This document shows positions 57,801 to 64,000 of a DNA stretch of 64,000 nt, piece by piece. The position numbers and the translations under genes were made by a program. How positions within the stretch are numbered: the first letter of the stretch is position 1; each line of letters starts with the position of its first letter. The notes beneath the pieces were generated by a model. It made no database searches and was not told where the DNA came from. It was given only the letters and a program-made list of their open reading frames with translations. Source of the stretch: Henckelia pumila (lineage: Eukaryota > Streptophyta > Magnoliopsida > Lamiales > Gesneriaceae); contig NC_133123.1 of the NCBI RefSeq assembly GCF_033568475.1, forward strand, positions 21,252,622 through 21,316,621, read 5' to 3'.

Positions 57801-60800
57801 AAAGCAAAATCATAAACAATATTTGGTGCAAATTTACTTCAGCAGAAAGTGGAAGCTGATAATGAATAATAGTTCGAACGCCAGGAAAATCAAGTCCTCG
57901 TGCCGCAGCATCAGTAGCAACAAGTATGCTATGCTCATTTGCACGGAAACGATCAACTGCCTGAATTGGCACAAGTCATGAGAAACCGAATTGTGAGCAA
58001 CAGAAGGAAAAATGGCAATTCAATTAAAAAAATTTAAAATAAAAATATGGTTCTAACAACATAGCAGAGACAACCAATACATACAGAGAAAATAACATTA
58101 AGTTTTGGTTTCATCTGTTCTTCTTTTTGGACGTGCTTTATGTCTTAGTCTATACAATTAAGTTTCTTTTTATAAATATTGCAAATATTTTTTACTTTAC
58201 AGAATATTGTCAACTAGGCATTTTAAACAGACCTAAGGCACTCTTAATTTCTTATTAATTGCGCTGAGTAGTGCAGACCTGGATTAAATGCATTATTTGT
58301 ATTCTGAAATTCAACATAACATATGGGTCTTTAACACCTAGCAAAGCCAACATAACATATGGGTCTACAGCCAGTAAACTAGCAAAGGACATGGACAATT
58401 TTGACAATAAGGACATATTATTGTAGAATAACACAGAACCAATAAGATTAGAAAAAAAACTCATCTCACAAGTTCACAACACCAGAAGATGAACGAAGCC
58501 AGACAATGGTCAAGTTGTATAACAACTAACCAACCTTTAAGCGTGCTCGCTGCTGCATCTCTGAATGAAGGTTCCAAACATTGACTCCGAGGATGCGCAA
58601 GAGTGAAGAAATGCGACGTAATGCCGATATTGAAGTGCAGAAGACAATTGTGCGACCTTGTCCATGAATACTCAAAATGTAATACAAGTAGGCATCCTTT
58701 TCTTCTTCCCTGCATCTGTAACTCACATATAAGCAATTGCCAGCAAGATGGGCAACAACCACCAAATACCAGGAATGGACCAAGCAACATAAGCATGCAG
58801 ATAAAAGAAGAAGCCTAGTAAAAACAAGATCATGCATCCTAATAACAAATGGGATATAACCCTACATTGGACTTTCCATCTAACTAAATATCTAAAATAT
58901 TTAAAAAATAAGTTAGAAATATAATAAAATGCAACAGAGGAAAACATACTCGACTACGGATTCCATGAGCTTATTTGCCAAAATGGAGGCATTTGTAAGA
59001 TCTACTATTGCAGTGTTTTCCCCCATTCCTGCTCTTTCTGAAAGGGTTTCCATTGAATTAAGGTCTTCTTTTTTTGAAGTCAAAGATCCACGTTTTAATT
59101 TCTTCCGAAAATCAGCTGATAGAGCAAGAGTTGCAGAAAACACAAAGGTTTGCCTTTTCTTTCTTTGGAGGCTCGAAAGTGTCGTGCAGCTCTGAGTATT
59201 CTCAGACTGATTCGCAGTCGATTCCCTATTCGTGGGAAGCATATCAACAATGGATTGTAACTCACGAAAATGGCCACTTTCTATCATGCGATCAGCCTCA
59301 TCTAAAACAAAAAATGACAAGGAGTGCAGCTGCAACAATAAAAATGTAAGTCACTGCTATTCTTGTTTAAGGAGGAATAGGAAATATCATTCTGACACAA
59401 GCCCAAAAAGTTTTATTTCAGAATTTTAAGAAGCTACCGTTGTTGACTTTATATGCCACCTTTATGAATTCCTTCATATTACAATGGTTTTCATAGATTG
59501 GTGCTCAAAGTTTCAATTAATATGCAAACAGTTCCCATGAAAAGTTACAAATGCAGAGAAAAAAAGAGTATAGAAGTGGCTACCACAAGCCAATTATCTT
59601 GTGCATCAATTGTAGGTCACAAAAGGCAAAAAATGAAATGAGTCAGAAAGAAGGAACGTTTTCTCATTTCCAGAACAGAAAACGTTTCATTATATCACCG
59701 ACTCATTATAAAATACTATCTTTCAATTGTAATTCAGAGCATTCTCAGTGGATATACATAGCAGCAAATTCGGGTGTAATAGCATTATAGCACTTGATGA
59801 AAATAAAATTGTGCATGATAATTAGGCAAAACAAATTGCGGACTGAAAACAAGCAATGGGATTCAAGACAATGATGGTTGATCACGAGTCATGACACAAT
59901 CAAGCAAACTCCTACACAGTGAACTAAAAAATCATCAGTCTAACCTCCACAAGATGAATCTCTCCCCCGGACATAAGCTCCCACAGTCTCCCAGGAGTTC
60001 CAACAACAATTTCAGGCCTTGCTTTAAGAAGTCTTTCTTGCTTCTCTGTTGACATTCCACCAACAATAGGGACAACCCTGAATATGGTTCCTTTTGCTAC
60101 TTCCTTGATATGATCGGTGACCTTGGGAATACGACAGCAATATGTTAATTGCTTAACAACAGATTTCTATAAGATTTTCCAGAATTTAAAAAGAGAAGCA
60201 AATAAGCAATCACAAGTACCTGAAGAGCAAGCTCTCTCGTGGGGGTAACGATTAGAGCACGCATAACACCACGTGGAGCAATTCTCTCATTGGCTTCTCC
60301 TTTTTTCTCCGAGCGCCTTTCCACTTTTTCCTGTTCTTCGAGAAGCCGTTGTAAAATTGGCAAACCAAAGGCAAGCGTCTTCCCTGATCCTGTCTCTGCA
60401 GCCCCAATTACATCCTGTCGAGTGAACTCACCACAGTTAATGATATTGTTGACACCTTCCAATGAAATGCCAAAATTTGTTCCCACCTTGCCTTGATGAG
60501 CAGCAGCAGGAATACAAGCTTTCTGTATTGGTGTAGGCTCCTTGAATTTGAGCTTGTATATTGCTTTCATTAATAAGGGATGAAGTCTCAATTCATTCCA
60601 CGAGGAATATTCATCTTCATCAACTGAATCCTCTTCAAAACTATCCTTTCCATCATTAGCTGAGTTCAAATTTGCATGATGCGGATTGAAATCCATAAGA
60701 TATCACAACACCTCCATTTCATTACAAGAATTATGGTTTCGGCGTCTGATATTTTTTTCATTGAAGTTGCAAATAAGGAAACTAAAATCCTTAGCATAAA

Positions 60801-61992
60801 AAGGAGGCAGCGTGTCTTTAAAAGGTAGATGGTTCAGAAGAAATGAACTCAAGTTCAAAAAAGTTTGAAATTGAAATACTTAGTAGATTTCATCAAACTA
60901 AAGTCATCCTAGGATCAGATATCACCGATAAACTGTTGGACCATCAGTGTTGTATGCAATGGTCTAAAAAACAAACGACGTCATAATTACAGTAATTACA
61001 AAGTACGGGAACTTGAATATGGAAGTAAACACCTACCAGCTGTTTTTTCCACAGCTTCATCTTCTCTGTCATTCTTCTGATACTCAATTTTCATTTTCTT
61101 CACATTCTTCTTCGTTTTTCCCAATTTTCCTTGCCTTTTACCATCCTCCTCTTTGGCACCGTCATTTTCACCATCACGTTCACCAACAGTCTCACCGTCA
61201 AACATAGCATCATCATTTCTTTCATTATTTTTTCTCTTATTTCTTTTCCTTTTATCGCTTACCTGTTTCTTCACATTTCCCACTTCGATCTTTGGAATTT
61301 CCAACCCGTATTCTGATTCATCAATCTCTTCAAGAGCAAGAAATCCTGCACTCATTATCAATAGCTATCAACATCAAGTTTACAACTTTACATCATTATG
61401 CCATGATTATGCTTATCACTCCCTCGTTGCACAAAGAGCTGGATATGCAAAAGTTAGTAATTTTATTTTCGCAACTAATTCGAGGAGGGGCTTTTGTAAG
61501 TTTCATCCTATAAAAATTGCACAAGATTTAACCTTTGATACAACAGCGTATTTGAGGAAAACCAACAACCGAACACTGAAGAATACCTAAAAAATCTAAA
61601 AGGATGCCGGATGAAAAAAGCACGCACATTGGTTTGCATCTACAAAGTTCCAACTAGCACCCTCGAATAAAACGAATTGATATACCAGCAATACAATTTA
61701 CTAAACCAAGGCTACAATATTCACAACACCGAACTTGAGACGAAACTACAAAAAAAAAAAAAAAAAAAGCAATCAAATCTAAGAGAAAGGGTGAAATAGA
61801 CGAAATACCTCCCTCAAGCTCGTTGGAACCGATGAAGAGAGAGAAAGGATCGTCAATGCTATCATTAGTCTCTGGAAGCGAAGAACTCCATGGAAGTGAG
61901 TTCAAACGTTCCAATTTCTGGTCCGAATCCCTCAGGCGTCTCTTCCTCGAGCTCCGCTTGGCTTTCTTTGTGTCGGGAGATTCGGACGCCAT
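54835..61992 (-). CDS. RH13: DEAD-box ATP-dependent RNA helicase, RH13-like (15 exons, 813 aa)
   Basis: Exons (minus): 61809-61992, 61037-61345, 60487-60659, 60220-60414, 59945-60121, 58950-59329, 58535-58715, 57838-57960, 57631-57747, 56843-56947, 56312-56452, 56143-56208, 55348-55503, 54987-55068, 54835-54887. They sum to 2442 nt, 814 codons with the stop, with GT-AG introns and consistent phases. A basic/acidic N-terminus ([19 protein letters not shown]) precedes the helicase core: Q motif [21 protein letters not shown], Ia PTRELA, Ib [45 protein letters not shown]. All catalytic residues are present. The C-terminus is Lys/Arg-rich ([14 protein letters not shown]). Plant RH13 relates to yeast Mak5, a nucleolar factor for the large ribosomal subunit, so a role in rRNA processing is likely. 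Length is close to the Arabidopsis protein (about 826). The gene appears intact. Confidence 0.93.
60415..60486 (-). other. 72-nt stop-free, in-frame intron of the helicase gene
   Basis: Between exons 3 and 4: donor GTGGGAAC, acceptor CTCGACAG. Its length is a multiple of three and no frame-3 stop occurs, so retention would add 24 residues between AAHQGK and [13 protein letters not shown], just before motif I. RH13 relatives lack these residues, so splicing is expected. Confidence 0.8.
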
Positions 61993-62117
61993 TATAGAAC
62001 TGCGAAAGCGGCAACAGAATAACAGAGGTTCAACGATGTGATATATAATCAAAGTATAATCTTTGGGCTATACTGTTGGATTTGGAGAAGGCCCAATATA
62101 TTACATATGTGAGGCCC

Positions 62118-63041
62118 CATAGTTATTTAGGGCGCAAGGCGAACAAAAGCGCTAGCGTGCTCTGGAGCCTGAGGCGCAAGGCGAAGCACACGCTGCGTAT
62201 TAGCCATAAATTTTATAATTCCTCATATATAAAGTGATGTATGCTATAATTTTACATAAATTAGATATAATTCGCAAAAATATCAAACAATAGAAATAAA
62301 ACATTAAGTAATATATAACCTGGCTTAAATCATAAGTGCATGACTAAAGAAAAACTTGAATAGTACAAACTCCAATCATCTAAAACGCAATAGTAAGTCA
62401 TAAGTGCATAGCATAAGTATAATAAGATTGCATAATTCCATGCCGGATCTTTTCGAATGTTTGCTGTTTCAAAATTCGGCATTTTTAGCAAGAATAAGCT
62501 TTAGAAGAGATAAAAGGTGAAGGAGAATGTTAATGACATGATATGAATTGAAAAACTGGAAGCAGTAACCAAGAGGAATAGGAAAAACGAAAAAGAGAAA
62601 GGCTGCTGGCTGCCTTCTAAGGTTACCTGATTTTAATCAATAGAAATCAGAAAACAAAAGTTGTTTTGGGCAGTCTTCTTTCCTTTCTAATATTCAAAAA
62701 ATTGTGAAACTATAATTGAAAGCGAAAGATTGAGGGAGATGTAGAGACTATTGCGCCGTTAACATGCATGGAGGCTTTTTTATTATTAAATAAAAGTGGG
62801 CTTTAGTTATTGGGCTTAAAACTTGGTTGGACTAGGGTTTTTTTCTAATTAAAAATCTAAATTGCGTGCAGCAGGAGTGAAGCGCTCGCTTGTGCGCTTC
62901 TCTCCTGCTGTGCGACTTTGCACAGGCGCGCGCCTAAGGCGCACCTGTTGCAATACATGCGCCTGGGTCAGTACCCAGGCGCATGCGCCTGGCTGCGCTT
63001 GTCGCCTAGGCGCAGCCAGACGAGCGCTTTTAATAACTATG
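62118..63041. mobile_element. Non-autonomous hAT-like element (924 bp), TSD TGAGGCYC
   Basis: Inverted ends CATAGTTATT / AATAACTATG (10 bp perfect). Flanks TGAGGCCC (62110-62117) and TGAGGCTC (63042-63049) match at 7 of 8 bases. Sub-terminal GC-rich palindromic blocks (GCGCAAGGCGAA, GCGCCTGGGTCAGTACCCAG, CGCCTAGGCGCAG) contrast with an AT-rich middle. No transposase. Confidence 0.78.
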
Positions 63042-63049
63042 TGAGGCTC

Positions 63050-64000
63050 GATTACTCTAATTATATTTAATTATCATGAAATCAAGTAATTAATAGTCAA
63101 AGCAGCGGAAAAATGATTTAAATAAATTTTGGGCCTATAAAAATTTTGGCATGACCTACCCGTAAGTAGGACATCCCAAAAATACTCAGACAACAGTTTA
63201 TATAAAATAACAAAAACTAGAACCTCAACAAACTTAAACATCACACAACCAAGTGCCGGTCAGGCACGAAAACAAATTAAAACATTTAACACATACATGA
63301 GCCGACAAGGTTCGATAACAATTTAAAACATAGCAGGAACTCTTAAATACAACACAAATACATCGGGGCATCTCCCCGGAGAATATAAAAATGACACTGA
63401 CATAATACATAATATAACTCCGATAATATATAATATAACTGGGAGACAAAACACAATCCAACCTCCTCAACGAGCTCCGCCAGCGGACCCTCCGCCTGGT
63501 GCTGTAAAGTCACTTGGGTAGCCTACCATGGTGCCAAACAGCAGCCACAGTAGCCCCCCAGAATTAACTGAGGTTAGGATTCTGGTATGAAACAGTTGGG
63601 CAACAACAACAAAACATATAAACTATGCATAAACACATTATAAAATGTAGTATGCAATGCATGAACTGGGCTCGAAGTAAACGGGATAGCAAGAGCCAAC
63701 AAACGGTACGATAACAACTGGAACAATGCTCGAGCTATAACACAAGGGAGCTACATCGTCATGTAACTAAACTGCCCTGCCAAGTATGCGAGGTATGTCG
63801 TGCTGTGTGAAATCAAACACCCACGACTCGGCCTCCATACATCTGATAACGACACAACAAATAGGCACAATAACTAACAACATACAATGTCAAGATTCCA
63901 AGTGCATATCATACAGAAAATGCATCAAGGAATAGACAATCATAATTTCGGTATCAGGGATACTAGGCATAAAAACCACCAGTTGATTCCCGAAATAACA
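63050..64000. repeat. Probable LTR-retrotransposon-derived sequence
   Basis: No gene. The start TGTGAGGCTCGATTAC (from 63040, or 62109 before the hAT insertion), the segment GGCATGACCTACC-CGTAAGTAGG, and runs such as CAACAACAACAAAACAT resemble the LTR/leader of plant Ty3/gypsy elements. I cannot see a second LTR, PBS or coding part, so this is a weak call; the region runs off the window. Confidence 0.35.

Noticed and set aside
62862..63044. 60-codon Cys/Arg/Ala-rich frame
   Set aside because: Produced by GC-rich palindromes of the hAT-like element; no promoter or family resemblance.

Overview
This is a window of an AT-rich flowering-plant (eudicot) nuclear genome. The signs are spliced genes with GT-AG introns, a plastid-targeted lipase, a plant DEAD-box helicase of the RH13 type, a small LEA/KIN stress protein, and a heavy load of plant LTR retrotransposons, an L1-type LINE and MITEs. 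I cannot name the species from sequence alone. All exon limits were read by eye from splice signals and protein similarity recalled from known families.

Layout. 1-2053: 5' half of a minus-strand copia element, inserted directly into a coding exon of the next gene. 2054-7827: minus-strand C2/class-3 lipase gene, resembling the plant heat-inducible plastid lipase type. It is now a pseudogene, with the copia insertion, a nonsense codon, an A-tract frameshift and probably a lost splice acceptor. 8843-9541: intact three-exon LEA/KIN-like gene of 87 codons. 10221-31758: a single 5'-truncated L1-type LINE, flanked by a 13-bp target duplication. It has been split by four later insertions, each with its own target duplication: copia A (10636-19816, TATAC), copia B (20147-25002, TGGCG), a deleted gypsy C (25201-29862, TGGTC) and a hAT-like MITE (30724-31425).

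31949-36165: a MITE, then a degenerate AT-rich tandem array (about 20 copies of a roughly 115-135 bp unit) carrying a Mutator-like MITE with a 9-bp duplication and ending near a Helitron-like 3' terminus. 36356-40895: a decayed LTR element D (TSD CATAT). 43363-49563: a large foldback (MULE-like) element with arms of about 500 bp and a 10-bp duplication; a decayed copia E (44645-49532, TSD GCTGT) sits inside its right arm. 49905-50400: remains of an AMT1-type ammonium transporter gene. 54835-61992: a complete 15-exon RH13-like DEAD-box RNA helicase gene whose exons sum to exactly 814 codons. 62118-63041: a non-autonomous hAT-like element. 63050-64000: probable LTR-type repeat.

Only two genes look functional: the LEA/KIN-like gene and the RH13-like helicase. 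There is no operon-like logic. The window mainly records how a gene neighbourhood was filled by successive transposon insertions, whose order can be read from the nesting and roughly from LTR divergence.
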